A stretch of DNA of 64,000 nt from Pholiota molesta (taxonomy: Eukaryota; Basidiomycota; Agaricomycetes; Agaricales; Strophariaceae). Of the stretch, positions 11,602 to 23,494 are shown piece by piece; position 1 is the stretch's first letter, and each line of letters opens with the position of its first letter. A model generated the notes under the pieces. It saw nothing but the letters and a program-made list of their open reading frames with translations. It was not told the origin of the DNA and ran no database searches. The translations under genes were made by a program, and so were the position numbers. The stretch covers positions 1-64,000 of the forward strand of contig JACGCK010000233.1 in assembly GCA_014925825.1 (NCBI GenBank). Direction: 5' to 3'.

Positions 11602-12877
11602 ATGTTTAAAGCTCTTTTGTCCCTCTCAGTGATAGCTGCTTTGTCTCTGTCCGTCCATGCCCACGGATATGTACAGGACATTGTTTCTGGATCTACCCAC
11701 TACACTGGTTATCTGCCCTATCAAGATCCGTATTACAATCCAGTCCCTCAACGAATTGTTCGCCCGGTTCCAGGAAACGGTATGTCATGCCCTTATTTTT
11801 TAATATATAAGACTTCGGAGTTTGACAAGATTATTTATCAGGTCCAGTAACCGACCTATCTTTGATCGAGTAAGTTGGCTTTATTACATTATTTGGGCTG
11901 CATATCACTGAATCTAATCGTCAATTATCAGCGTCCAGTGCAATGGCTACACTGATGGAGGGGTTATTGGGTCCTCACCCGCGCCTATCTTTGCGACAGT
12001 AGCTGCTGGGTCTACATTGGCTTTGAATTGGACGACATGGCCAGCTAGCCATATGGTAATTATCCAAATAGTTCGCCATTACCATCCGTTGACAGCAACT
12101 ATTTTTAAATAGGGCCCCATGATTACCTACCTTGCACGCGCTCCGAGCGATATTACCAGCTGGGTTCCTGGAACTTCGTAAGCTTATTCATCTCTCGATT
12201 TAGAATAATCTACCTAATAGGGCACCTTAGCGCTGTCTGGTTCAAGGTGGCAGAAAGCGGAAAGGACGCTACCGGAAAATGGGCTGCGACTGACATACTG
12301 ACTGCCAACGACAGTATCTACACGTTTACTATTCCTCCCAAGCTGAAGGCTGGCCAGTATATTGTTCGTCATGAAATGTAAGTTCAAGTTCAATTGGCAA
12401 TTATCCCAGAATTTACTAAGGCCAATCTGGTACTTAGAATTGCGCTTCATGCAGGTACGCTATAAACCAAAGCAATCTTACCCAAATTAACATCCTCCTT
12501 TATTTAAATTTCTTAGCCTATGTCTATCCCGGAGCGCAGGTCTATCCAAGCTGCATCCAAATTCAAGTCACAGGCTCTGGAACAGCGCTACCCACTTCCT
12601 TCGTCTCCTTCCCAGGCGCCTATACCGCGACAACGCCTGGAATCGTCTACGATGCCTATACCAGTAAGCATATTCGCGTCCTAGTGTCAGCTGACGTTGA
12701 CCTGGTCTTTTCTACCTGCAGATACTAGCGTAAGTTTATCCATGTGAACAAATACCGTCTTTCTAATTTTTTTCTAGGCCTATCCCATCCCAGGACCCGC
12801 TGTGTAAGTACCATGCATCTGTCTGGCTTTGGTCTAGATAATTGATGTTATATTTTAGTTGGACTGGCGGAAATTAG
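11602..12877 (+). CDS. AA9 lytic polysaccharide monooxygenase
   Basis: Copper enzyme that cleaves cellulose or hemicellulose oxidatively outside the cell. Ten exons: 11602-11779, 11842-11869, 11932-12055, 12113-12177, 12231-12377, 12438-12454, 12517-12663, 12722-12729, 12778-12803, 12859-12877. Signal peptide MFKALLSLSVIAALSLSVHA, then mature His1 in HGYVQDIVSG. The second copper His is in WPASHMGPMITYLA and the axial Tyr in GAQVYPSCIQIQV. Cys residues in VQCNGYTDGG and YPSCIQ form the expected disulfide. C-terminus GPAVWTGGN; no linker and no CBM1. About 250 residues, normal for a single-domain AA9. Exons of 17 and 8 nt are needed to restore the family sequence (RHEIIALHAAYVYPGAQ; YTNTSAYPIPGPA). 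Confidence 0.93.
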
Positions 12878-12904
12878 GCATCCTTATACAGCATACTTCA
12901 TGTT

Positions 12905-12910
12905 AATAAA
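12905..12910 (+). terminator. AATAAA poly(A) signal of the AA9 gene
   Basis: AATAAA lies 27 bases after the AA9 stop codon, at the usual place for a polyadenylation signal. Confidence 0.5.
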
Positions 12911-13356
12911 CAGCAGGACTTACGCTTACGCGTCAGTCCGCGTAAATTTATTCGAAAATCAGGAGATTTGCATTTCCCCGTTCCTGTTCGTTGTTGAATA
13001 TATCTTGTTTTTTCTACTTTAATTTATGCAAACTTGCCATCACATTAGACAGAATGTGCGTGTGAATACTGACAGAAAGCTCTGGCGCGAGTGGTAAGAT
13101 CCAAATGATGTATGCAAAAACAACGGAAACGGACGTGATCGGGGGAGGAAAGGAGGAGGGGAGAGTCATGATGTCGTGCAAAATCATGGGATATAGTGAG
13201 TAGTAGTGCGGGATATTGAATATTGCTTGTAAAGTGGAAATATGAGAGGGGAATAGACATTGGGCGGGTCATGATGCCGTACGAGGTCCGTTGGGTCGCC
13301 TGGATAGCGTCGCTATCGTAAATTTTCGTGATTTTTTCAGAGCGTGTATCTGCGAA

Positions 13357-15841
13357 TTAGATGTCCATCCCAGGCGGTTCTGACATTACCTGCCCATTGT
13401 TAGGGCTTTCCCCTCCAAAGCGATACAAAGGACGCTTGTCAGGCTTGCTTTCCAATTCTTCGTCTCTTGACAGTGAGGACTCCAATGCAGTGGGTTTGGG
13501 TGCACGGTAGCCCACGACGCCGACTCCGCGGAAGAATATGACCCCGAGGCAAGTGGCTACATAAATAAAGAAGGTAAGTTTGGTACATTGCAGAGGAAAG
13601 AGAAGAGTCACGTACCAATAACACCAAAGGCAAATGCTGTCCACTGGGCGGCGCGGTACATAGCAATAACATCCTCGCCGGGAGCTAGCCGTTCACCAAC
13701 GTTGTTATACACCACCGTGGTTACCGTGACGCCTACTGCTGTACCCAACTAACAAATATCCAAGAAAGACAAGATCAGCAAAGTGCGCGTTCGATTTTCG
13801 ATTAAACACGTATAACTCCTGCGTACCTGCGTCATGGTATTGAACAAAGCACCTGCGACACTCTGCTCGTGTGGAAGCGCTACACGTGCAATGAAAAGCG
13901 TCCCAGCGGAAAAAACGAAGTCGGCGCCCATGACTGAGATGATGGATGCGGTAAAACCGAACGCCCAATATGTAGTCGCAGGGTTGATTACCGCGAATAA
14001 AAGGCAAGCTATCGTTGTTGCAAGTGATCCAGTGGCTGTGTGAAAAATAGGTCAGGTTCATCAGAGGACAGGGGAAGGCAAAGGGCGTGGCGAACGAACC
14101 AACAAGATATATTACGGGAACATGCGATGCCATAAATCCGACGAAGACGTTACATGCGAGTCCGGAAACAAACATAGGCAGAAGGCGAACCACCGTTTGC
14201 ATTGGGTTATATGCCATATAGTTTTGGTAATACAACTATCCTCGGATACTTGTCAGATCAAGTCCCAAACGCGCAGGAAAGGGATTTCAACGCACTTGTA
14301 CCCAAAAGATCCACGCTAAGAACGCGCACCAATTGATGAAGGCAATGGCCATCATTGCCGCGAATCGCCCATTTGCGCGAGTCCAGAGCGAAAGCTTCAT
14401 CAAAGGCGGTGGTGTAAAGACCGAGAAGGGAGCATCTGGATCGGCCTGTATTGTCTCCAGATAATGCTGCCAATAGAGAAAAGCTCCTATCAGAACGACG
14501 CCTAGAATTAGAAGGACAATAATGTCTAATGTTCGTTTAGATTGAGACGCCGAAACAACGATGCTGAAAACCTCGTACAAGGTGTGCCCCATTTTTGTGG
14601 CGCGAGTTCTCCTTGACTGAGAACGAATACGATAAGAACCAGCCCTGCAGTAGCTAGAAATGCGCCAAGCCAATCAATTCGCTTATCCACCTCTTCCGAG
14701 GGAACGTCTTTGTCGATAGAAATGAATCCGCCAATGAAACACAGTACAGTTAGCGCGCCAAGAAGGTAGAACGATGATCGCCAGGATTTGCTGTTCAAAG
14801 ATAGTGTCAATACGCCATGAAACTTTAACAGAATCCAGACATACGCAGTATATTCAGTGAGCACGCCGCCGAGCGCCGTACCAAAGACCGCACCAATAGG
14901 CGCACCAGCTGAAAATGTAGCAAATGCAAGTGAACGAGCACGGGAAGGCGGGAATGAGTGAGCAAGAATTCCGAGCTATTTCAAAGGAGCCTTGTTAGCT
15001 CAAATTCCACGATAGCAAAGCGTGTCAAAGATGGACATACAGAGGCGGGGATCGTCGCCGCAGCGCCTATTCCTTGAACCCCACGGAGAATATCAAGCGT
15101 CATCACATCTATCTCAATGTCTGCGCGTAAGCACATCAGTCCCGAACCGTTAAGAAATTACGCACTTGGGGAGAAGCCACACGCAAGCGTCATCACCGCA
15201 AGGAATATCGAGCCAGCACAGAAAGTCTTCTTTCTCCCATAGACGTCTGCCAACCTCCCGAACACTAAGAAAAGACAGCCCTTTACATTCCAGTAATATT
15301 GACGAGTTCAGTGCAAGGGTGGCGTTCGTAATAGTCACGGAGGGTTAGAAGGCGATGAGGATAATTAATAAGTATGTCAGGGACCCGCTGCTGGAAATAA
15401 TCATGCTGAGAAGACTCACCGAGCTAAGAGGATACGCGGACATGACCCATTGCAATTGCGCTGGCTCAAGTGCCCATTCCTTCTCCACAGTCGGAAGAGC
15501 TATCGACATCGACGTTGCATTGGCGGTCTGTAATACATCCCAGTGTTAGCATTGAGGATCGAGGAGCACAGATATTTGAGCATGGAATCTGTTTGCGCAG
15601 AAACCGCCCAGGAATGATGGTAGAGAAAAAGAATGCGACGCACATTGATGACCATGGAGGATGTCACCGTCAATACGATTACACACGAGTTCAAGAACCC
15701 CCGCGTGTGTGGTGTTGGGGTCTCATCGACGTTGCTCGCGCTCCTGCTCACTAGCCCTTTCTCTCCTTCCATCTCGCCCTTCTGCTCTGCAGAAAATTCG
15801 GATCCAACAGGCGTCATAGGTTCGAATGTGAGATTAGACAT
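13357..15841 (-). CDS. MFS transporter, DHA2-like (14-helix drug/metabolite exporter type)
   Basis: Proton-driven membrane transporter. Eleven exons (5' to 3'): 15841-15644, 15527-15420, 15280-15176, 15120-15041, 14975-14845, 14790-14579, 14525-14296, 14235-14100, 14035-13827, 13748-13616, 13556-13357. N-terminal cytosolic tail, then helices beginning FLNSCVIVLTVTSSMVIN. Loop motif A is seen in FGRLADVYGRKKTF; motif region RGVQGIGAAATIPASLGILA and SAGAPIGAVFGTALGGVL follow, the latter like motif C of the drug:H+ antiporter groups. Ends with a hydrophilic tail (ESSLSRDEELESKPDKRP). Substrate unknown. The intron 15281-15419 (139 nt) is long for this genome. The gene is convergent with the AA9 LPMO. 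Confidence 0.9.
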
Positions 15842-17423
15842 CGTGAAATGGGAGGGGGGGGTGATTTATCTTGGAATGAAAGGGTAATTCGTTCCAGAGC
15901 TAGAGGAAGAACAAAGCAGTCTTGCAAGGCTAAGAACCTACGGACAAGAAAAGAAAGTGGATGCCTTGACGGACGAAATCTGGAAAAGAGTGGACTAATA
16001 AGTGGCTGACGGTGCCGAGCGAAGGAGATTCCATAATTTGAACCTACTCTCGGTATGTTATATGGGATCCAAGAATAAAAGCTCGTCTAGTCTGGATTCG
16101 AATGAAACGTGCGCAGTGGGTATGCTATGCTGGATTTCGGATATCGATCGCGAAAGGTGGTCAATTAAAGACTGCGAGTACGATGATTCGCTCCAAGTAG
16201 TTGGCTCCTGCTTCCAACAACAGGATATACAACCAGAACAACGATGTTGGATGTTTCAATGTTTTCAGGCTGCCAGTGTCTTGAATGTCCGCGCGTAGCT
16301 CTGAGGAGAAGATCCGTTGCAACTGCAGTCGAACTCTGAGTTGAGCACCCCAGGAAAGTGGGTTTAGATGGAAGTAGGGGAGGGTAAAGTAGAAGCCAGA
16401 GGGCAATAGGTGGTTTCGGATGAAACCATTTTGCATCCCCACGAAGTGCGATTATCCGGACAAACGCCTTCAAACCGTGACGCCGCCAGAAAAATTCCAA
16501 GGTACATTATTGAGATACACGCGCAATGTGGCTTGTGATGACGGATTTGGATACTTCCGCTGATTGATAATTAGGAGACCGTGACTTATCTGATAAGATA
16601 ACTGACATATTTGCAAGGTATGTTGCGCCAGACCGCATCGCCGGAAGGTCCTTAGCGGATCTTCGGTCTTCCTTTCTCTATCAATACTGGTCTCGCTCAT
16701 CGGCATTGCTAAGCATAGTCAGCAAGCGAAATGTATGGTGTCATCATGGTTATGAGTATCAAAAGGTGCCACATGCAATTTTGGACTTGCAGTGTTTCGC
16801 AAACAAAGTGGAGGAAGACCGAAGACGATAACTGGACGTTATTTAAAAATAACTAGAACTGTCCACTGTCTTGACTCTGTATCTCGTCCAGTTTAAACCA
16901 AAACAAGGACAAGGCCGATGCCTCGCACAACATCTATTTACTTGCCTTGAGTTGTTATCTCTACTCGCCTAGGCTTCTTGGGCCGTCGTAGTCGCTCATC
17001 ATGCATGCATCAGCGCTCATTCGGAGTCATCCTGGGCTTAGCAGAACAGTGCTCGTCTCTCGGGTAAACTCGGCGAAAGCCCATCCCTCCTACCGACGGC
17101 TACGGATATGGTGTTAACCGTGGCGTGATGTGATGCCTACACCTAGGAGCTTTGAAGAAAGTCATGCCACAAATTGTTGCTACAATGTAAGATGTTGATA
17201 AGAGTGTACGCAAATATGGGGATAAGGCAGATTGAGAATCCATCGAGTCTTTTTGATAGTAATCATTGAAAACTCACCACTGACTCGAAATACAAAACCG
17301 TCCAGTAGGTGGAATGACACGAGATTACTGAGCTTTCTGCTGTTGTACTCGATCCAACTGAGGCGGACATGGCCGCCTACCGAGACCCGTCTTCCAAATT
17401 CCCCAAAGAAAGGCCACCATAGG
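15842..17423. other. gene-poor region left of the pseudogene cluster
   Basis: About 1.6 kb without a recognisable intact gene. Frames such as 16165-16500 (-) and 17232-17567 (+) have no family signature. It probably contains the 5' flank of the MFS gene and decayed sequence. Confidence 0.4.
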
Positions 17424-17633
17424 CTACCTCAGATTATTAACAGCTTTCATCGTCGTATTAAACAGCCACCACGTCACGATCTCTCTGCGCAGGAGTACAA
17501 TGCGCGACATAAAAAGGATCCCAGAGCAAAAGACAAAGAGCAAGAGACGTGCGAAGGGGGTTGGTGAGCCTGTGGACAAGCTTGTCGGCATGTCTTCGTC
17601 CAAGGAAACAGATTCAGCAATAGAGCGCAGCAA
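17424..17633 (-). pseudogene. remnant of an MFS transporter (late-helix fragment)
   Basis: The minus-strand frame includes FVFCSGILFMSRIVLLRREI followed by WWLFNTT, which lines up with FVFSAGTLFIARVALPHEQS and ALFNTM of the intact MFS gene at 13.4-15.8 kb. No start, earlier helices or loop motif A remain, and a stop follows shortly. Identity is modest (about a third), so this is a tentative relic. Confidence 0.4.
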
Positions 17634-17762
17634 GGTAACCCCATGAAAGAGATAGGGGACGCCATGTCTGTCTGGGTGTCGTCGGAGGCACTCAACATCA
17701 GTTTTCAGGCTGTATCAGGCAAACTTAAAAAAAGCGGACCTAAGAAGTAAATTTCGTTAACG

Positions 17763-18005
17763 CTATGCCTTGCTATTCTGAGGGCCGATTCGACAGGCGG
17801 GCCCAATCCGAGGGCATGTGCTGGCGACATTATCGAGGCTCCGCATGCTGAGGCCGATGAAGAAGCTGGCCCCAAAATTCATGTTCTGTCGTGAATAAGG
17901 ATCTTCCTCTGTTTGCTCCACCGCATGAGGATGATAGATCAAACTTAAAGTGATATTCAGCGAGTCTATGGAAGACAAAAAAAATCCGCATATCCACCCA
18001 TTCAT
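17763..18005 (-). pseudogene. remnant of a GH79 glycosidase
   Basis: The minus-strand frame reads VEQTEEDPYSRQNMNFGASF then FFIGLSMRSLDN. This matches the intact GH79 gene at 6.3 kb (LEQAEENPYFNDIPVNFG then FFIGLSMRTPDN) but lacks the 20 or so residues between the two blocks. The acid/base and nucleophile segments are absent. It is a small, internally deleted exon relic of a second GH79 copy. Confidence 0.75.
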
Positions 18006-18482
18006 TTGCTGCCCATTCTAATCCTCAAAGGCGTCAACATGAGTACGGCGAGGTTGTGCTTGTGGTTTTGCGTGGCGTAAGAAGACATTCCCTATGCATA
18101 GAAGTAGCAAGGTCGAGGAAGCGAAACACTTATGGCTAGATAAATAGACTCACGGTGGTATGCAAATTGTCCGAGCCTTAGGCTCTTTACTCAACAGAAA
18201 TGCCTACCATCAAGCCCTCTCCCATTTCCAACATTTTTACGACCCATTGGGTTAAGCTTTGGAGTTTGCAAGAAAATTGGGCCGAAGGGCAGGATCAAGA
18301 CTTATCAAAGTCTTGCGAGGAATTCAAGAGGAATTGATATTGAACTTGGGAATCGTTGATGAAGCGTGTCACAGTCGCGTTACGTCACAGATATGATAAA
18401 TCTCGTGCTAATATCATGTGACTTTTTTTGGACGGCGCTTATTTAAATTTAAACGCCCATCCCATATCATCAAATATAGATA
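18006..18482. other. spacer between relics
   Basis: No gene seen. The segment is AT-rich and contains the ATTTAAATTTAAA stretch near 18441-18454. Confidence 0.35.
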
Positions 18483-18647
18483 AGGAGCAAACTATTCTTC
18501 GTTGCATCTAAGGGAGATTTAAAGCGGCATCTTGAGTCGTTAGCTCACAAGAAACCGAGTTATGTTTGCGAGGCGTTTGATAGGAAGTTCACGCGCGAGG
18601 ATGCTCTTAAGCGCCATAAGTTAAATACATGCCCTTCATCGAATTAA
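18483..18647 (+). pseudogene. remnant of a two-finger C2H2 zinc finger protein
   Basis: The frame reads SKGDLKRHLESLAHKKPSYV followed by CEAFDRKFTREDALKRHKLN and ends at TAA 18645-18647. It closely matches the C-terminal fingers of the intact gene at 46.7-48 kb (SKGDLKRHSESLVHKPPSYV). The first finger has lost both Cys ligands and the second has lost its second Cys; an in-frame stop lies just upstream. It cannot form the two zinc sites. Confidence 0.75.
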
Positions 18648-18856
18648 AAAACGACGAAGACGATAGGATGCAAATGACTAACACCTTTTTAGCCTCTTCG
18701 ACTGTCTTCAGAAGTACCTAATTTCAGTCTATCAATGTACATATTATACCCAAAGCATCCACAATTTTATTTACTGATGTACATGTTGTATAGTTTTATA
18801 TCTCTATGTATCAATTGGTTCAGAAAATGTCTATGAAGGTCCATAATGTCCGAGTA

Positions 18857-20349
18857 TCAGAACAGAAGTTGGAATTTGTTAAGAGTAGGCCTGAATGGAT
18901 TTCCTTTGTTCATCTTGTCCGAAGGAGTGATTGGACTGGGTTTACGTTTGAAGATCCCCAATCCACGAGGAACATCCAAATGCTCAACCACACCTGGAGA
19001 CATTCCACTGTCATGTGCGGGAAGTGGAGGCGAGCGAGAAAAACCAGAAAGGCGCCCAAACATAGCGAAGCGCGGCTGTTTAGGTACGAGGACAGGGGGC
19101 TGAGGCAATTGTGAAATGTCCTTTGTGTGAGAAGCGGCAGAGGGAGATGCAGTAGCAGAGGGATCATCAGATGATTTTGCATCGCGTGAGGGGCCGGCGA
19201 GGGGCGAAGTTGATCGTGGGGTAGAGGCTAAAGAGTTGGAGGAACCTGGCTTGCGCGGGGAGCGGAGACGATTGGTGAAATCAGACCAAGCGGCGCTGAG
19301 CGGACGTCCGCGCGAGCCGAGCGAGCTGGTTGCAGGAAGGGATCCAATAGGCGACAGTACTTCCGGGATAGCATACAGGCTGCGTTTGGCGAATCTGGGA
19401 ATCTTGAAAAAGAATCGCGATCCGCCCCGTTCCTCGGAAACCGTGAATGTGGGCGAGACGGAACCGCTTGTTGGAGACTCAGGGCGTAACATTTTGGCTA
19501 GGTTCTGGCTTTCTTCAGCTGTCGACATCATCGTAGGCGCACTGTCACTGCCATTGGAAGGGATATCGTGCGGACGAGGCGGCCTGCCGGCGAGATTGGA
19601 CGGCAAACCCATCCCAATACCTTCCGCACTTTTATTGGATTTCATACTCGAGCGCTCAGAAGGAGGAGGAGCGCAAGTAATGATATCCTCGATAGAAGAT
19701 GAAGTAGGGAAGGGGGTTCTCGACACCTCTTCGATGGTTAAACCTGGAGATTGTGAAAGTTGTGTGTTGCTGGAGGCAGGTCGTGGTGATAATGATGAAT
19801 AAGAACCAAAAGCACTGGAAGCATGGTGGGCCTGATGACTTCCAGAGACAGGGCTGCGTGGATCGGTTTCTGCTGTCAGGAAATGAGAAGAAGTCTCGCT
19901 ATTGCTAACAGCAATGTCGTCGCGCTCAGGGGAGTACCGAAAAGACAGAGACAACTCTTGAGTTTGAGCGCTCTCCGAGAGACCCAGAGAAGGATCGATC
20001 TCGGAGTAGTAGCAATAACCAGGTGTGAGACTACCAGTCATTTCTTACACGAGAGCAAAGAGGTAAATCCCGTGTTCATGAAAAGGTATGAAAACTCACT
20101 TGGAGAAAAATTGGCCATTTCGCCGTCCGAGGGAACACTTAGTGGCTCAACCTCGGCACAGAAACGACGCCAGTTCTCGACTCCTGAGTCGAGGTTCAAA
20201 TTAAATATGTGAACCCAAAAGAAAGGGGTGGGTGGCTTACCAGGAGAGTAGTGTCTAATTTCCTGTGGCGCTTCTGAGAGAACATCTGACGGTTCGATCT
20301 CAGTTTGACCGACTATTAGGGTGAAGCGATAGTGAGACTTCCAAGCCAT
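18857..20349 (-). CDS. C-terminal part of a Ser/Pro-rich basidiomycete protein, function unknown
   Basis: Exons: 20349 (open upstream to 20392) to 20241, 20183-20100, 20043-18857. It begins within RWKMAWKSHYRFTLIVGQ, followed by EIEPSDVLSEAPQEIRHYSP and GVENWRRFCAEVEPLSVPSD, then about 390 residues of Ser/Pro-rich, probably disordered sequence with one basic patch RFFFKIPRFAKRSLYAIPEV. I do not know the family's role. Upstream of the ATG the same frame reads LLLWYDHLF but meets a TGA. One extra C at 20385 would join it through a normal splice (donor GTACGT at 20512, acceptor at 20393) to the next gene, so the two are probably one gene of about 1150 residues. Confidence 0.65.
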
Positions 20350-20501
20350 TTTCCAGCGAAACAGATGGTCATACCAGAGCAGCAGTCATGCTCTAAAATT
20401 CCAGAAGACGCGATTACAGAGTTCGAAATGTATCCAACTTAAAGTGCGAAAAAAATGCATTGCAAATATGAATTTTTATTCACCAAGTAGTATGGAACAA
20501 A

Positions 20502-22523
20502 TCAGGACGTACCCGGAAGGCGGTACCGCCCATTGACTACGTCCATCATACTCACGCAGCCGCTCGCTGAGAGGCTCTCGGTAACCTTAGTATCGCTACT
20601 CGGGGGCAGCTCTGGCGAGCGCATCAACGAAATCGTGGATGACGACTGGAGCGTGCTTTCCAGAAGACCGCCGAGTCCAAGGCCCGTCACCAGTGGCTCC
20701 TTGTTGTACTCGTTCGCCAGTGCCATTCCACGAGCAGACTCCTCGGTGATATCGCTCAAAGCCTCCCGATTTGGCGTTAACGAGACTTCGATGCTATCGC
20801 TGGTGCTTGCAGCACGCTCATCGTCGACGCCAGCTTCCAACTCAGAAACTGCGACAGAACTCGCAGCCGGATCCGAGAGATCGCAAGGCTGCAGCGGAGG
20901 AGTACTAGTCGTAGGAACCGCATCGGCATTCCAAGATGGGAGAGAGTACATCGATGGGAGTGAGTTGCACGATGGGAAGGAAGACTCCGGGAGTTGAGAA
21001 GGGTGGATATCAAATCCTAAACCTACACCGCCACTAGAGAGGTCGTCGTGCGCCCGGCCGACTTCGAGCTGTTGTTGCTGCGGAGGGGTAGCAGTAAGAG
21101 CAGCGAGTTCTAAACGCATCAAATCGGGCAAGTCCAAATCAGGTAGCATGTCTCCAGCAGGAACATGGCTGCGACGAGAGGCAAACATGAGGGTCGAGAT
21201 AGCCATAAGGGGAGAGTTTAGCGGGGAATTAGGGTCTTCGTATAAGATTTCATAGACCCCTGGAGACGACATCGGAGCGGCTTCGAGGTTCTGGGGAGAG
21301 ATAAGCATTTGAGAGACGGACATTGTAGAGTCAAAAACGAGACTCGGGCTACCCAAAGAGAGAGGGCTGCAGGTCCAATCGAGGTCGTCTAAAGGGCGAA
21401 GGGCAGGCTTCTCAGGCATGAGGGGGCTAAGATCGATCAATAAAGGAGAGGGAGGAACACCCTCCTGCTCGACCGGAATGTCAGATGGAGGTTCCAGCTC
21501 TTGCTCTACAGGATGCTCAAAACCAGCGTTCATCTGCGCCTCAACGGGAGCATCGACGATAGATGCAGGCTTTTCGCGCCACCCAGAAATGTTGCCTGTG
21601 CCAAAAGCGAAAGAGCCTGCAGGATGAAGCTTAATTTCGTCTGGAAAGAAGCTTCGGCCCGCATCCTCCTACACAACATAATTGTGAGCGAGATGAAGAA
21701 CAAGTTGAATAGGCGACGTACCCTAACACCCTCATGAAATGATTTTTCAAAATCATTGTTCGCAAACTGTTCCCAGATTTGGTCCTTATTGAGGCTGAAG
21801 GTGAAGTTTGGAGTTGGCGTCGGATCTACTTCCTCCACAGGAGGTATAGTCGTCTCAGCCTGGTAGAGGAATGTGTTACGATTATCCAACGAAAATTTAA
21901 AGGATGCTAACCTCAGTCTTTGCCTTGTTTTCCGATTCCTCAATCCAGTCCTCGATGCTCCCCTCCGCTTTCGTGACAGTGACCTTCATAGCCGGCATAG
22001 AAGGTGTCGCCGAAAGAGGCTCATCCAGGAGGGCATCGGATTCAGACGCGGGACTCGGTTGTTCTTCCATGATCTTCAGAGCCCGCTGGGTGTTGGTGGT
22101 TAGGTTGGCCTTCTTGAGGCGAGCGCGAACCATACCGACAGCATCGAGTAAGGGAGCGTCCTCTCCTTCGCAATCGCTGTCATATCCATCTTCGGTTTCG
22201 CCAACTGAAACTAGAGCTCGACGTTCCCGATCCTCAGAGTCCTCCTTCAACGGACCAGTAACAAGATCAACCGAGATACGATGACCGTCGTACACCTTTC
22301 CATGTTTCTTGTCGTCGGTGGTGTAAGAAGGTGTAATTGGCGGTGTAATATCAGTGAGATAAGCAGATCCCGAAGACGCATGCGAGTGGTGACCAAAGTA
22401 ATTGAAAGAAGAGTGGGAGGACAAAGATAAAGATGATCCCGAGAAAACCTGCGACTCGGTAGTTGGAGAAAGGGTGGGAGGGAAAGGAACTAAAAAATCT
22501 GGCATTGGTGAGATAAACTTCAC
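20502..22523 (-). CDS. N-terminal part of the same Ser/Pro-rich protein (probable single gene with 18857-20349)
   Basis: Exons: 22523-21912, 21859-21722, 21668-about 20513. The product is acidic and Ser/Pro-rich with protein-like islands: DRERRALVSVGETEDGYDSD, MVRARLKKANLTTNTQRALK, IEDWIEESE, FSLNKDQIWEQFANNDFEKS and PDLDLPDLMRLELAALTAT. It ends MMDVVNGRYRLPG directly before a strong donor (GGTACGT), after which the literal frame stops two codons on (20502). I recognise no domain. The broken join to the downstream part is best explained by one missing base, see Findings. In-frame Met at 22505 is an alternative start. Confidence 0.65.
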
Positions 22524-23494
22524 CGTTGCAAGTCAAGGAGTGTAAAAGATTGTTGTTCGTCATTGCAGTCCAAATGTATCCTTTATTCACCCAGTTGGAA
22601 AGGAGATGCTGGCCAGAATTTCGGCGTGGTCATACATGAGGGCATCCATAGCCTTCATTCGCATCCGCAACTTGGTTGATTTTAAAATACGCAAAATACA
22701 TGCACTTTGAGCTGCATGATTTTGCGACATTTTACAGCGTCAGATCTAAGGATAGAGGTACATGTCTTCGTGCCAGTGGTAGAGAGTTAAGCCAATGCGC
22801 CGAAGTTTGGATGTAAATGGTCCGGAATGAAAGTAGGGACACAAGCGACAGCGCGGCGCGCGCAAAAGTCGTTGCATGGTTTGTGACGCATGTGACGCGT
22901 GTGACAAATGTCGTCATTGAGTGTTATTCCGGATCCCTTGCAAGAATCTTGCAAGAATCTGTTCATAAACCAGTGAAATTCAACAGCATTCAATGATACA
23001 GGAGCAGAAGAAAAATAGGTACATCTCAAGCAGCGCTTTGGATCCTGATATGAGCAAGTCCTTCTACATTGTCAACCATATATACATCATGCAAATGGTA
23101 TTCCTATGCTAAACTTGTGTCCTGCTTGTGTCCTATAGTAGCCTACTATCCCAGAGCTTGGATGTCCAATAAGTAGTACATGCATGTCGGACCTCTAGCA
23201 ATTCTCAAAACCATACGGTGTTTTCATCTCCAACGAACTTGATATCCACCCGAACACGAGCAAAAGAGGATATCCGGAATGGTCCAAGAAATACCCCAAT
23301 GAGAATGTCCAAAATCTACCCATAAAATTAGGGTATAGGACTTGGTATTCGTCCTTCAGGCGACCAATGGTAATATGCGTACAACAGGGGTTACGCGTTT
23401 ACGCCCCGTATTCTTCACCCTGCTTCTTCGTCATTCACGCATCGCCGTGCCAATCTTCTCATCCTCTTCTCCAGCCCTCGTTCCCAGATTGCGC
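22524..23494. other. intergenic region
   Basis: No gene recognised. It contains the imperfect direct repeat TTGCAAGAATC at 22938-22959 and the 3' flank of the AT-hook gene. Confidence 0.4.
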
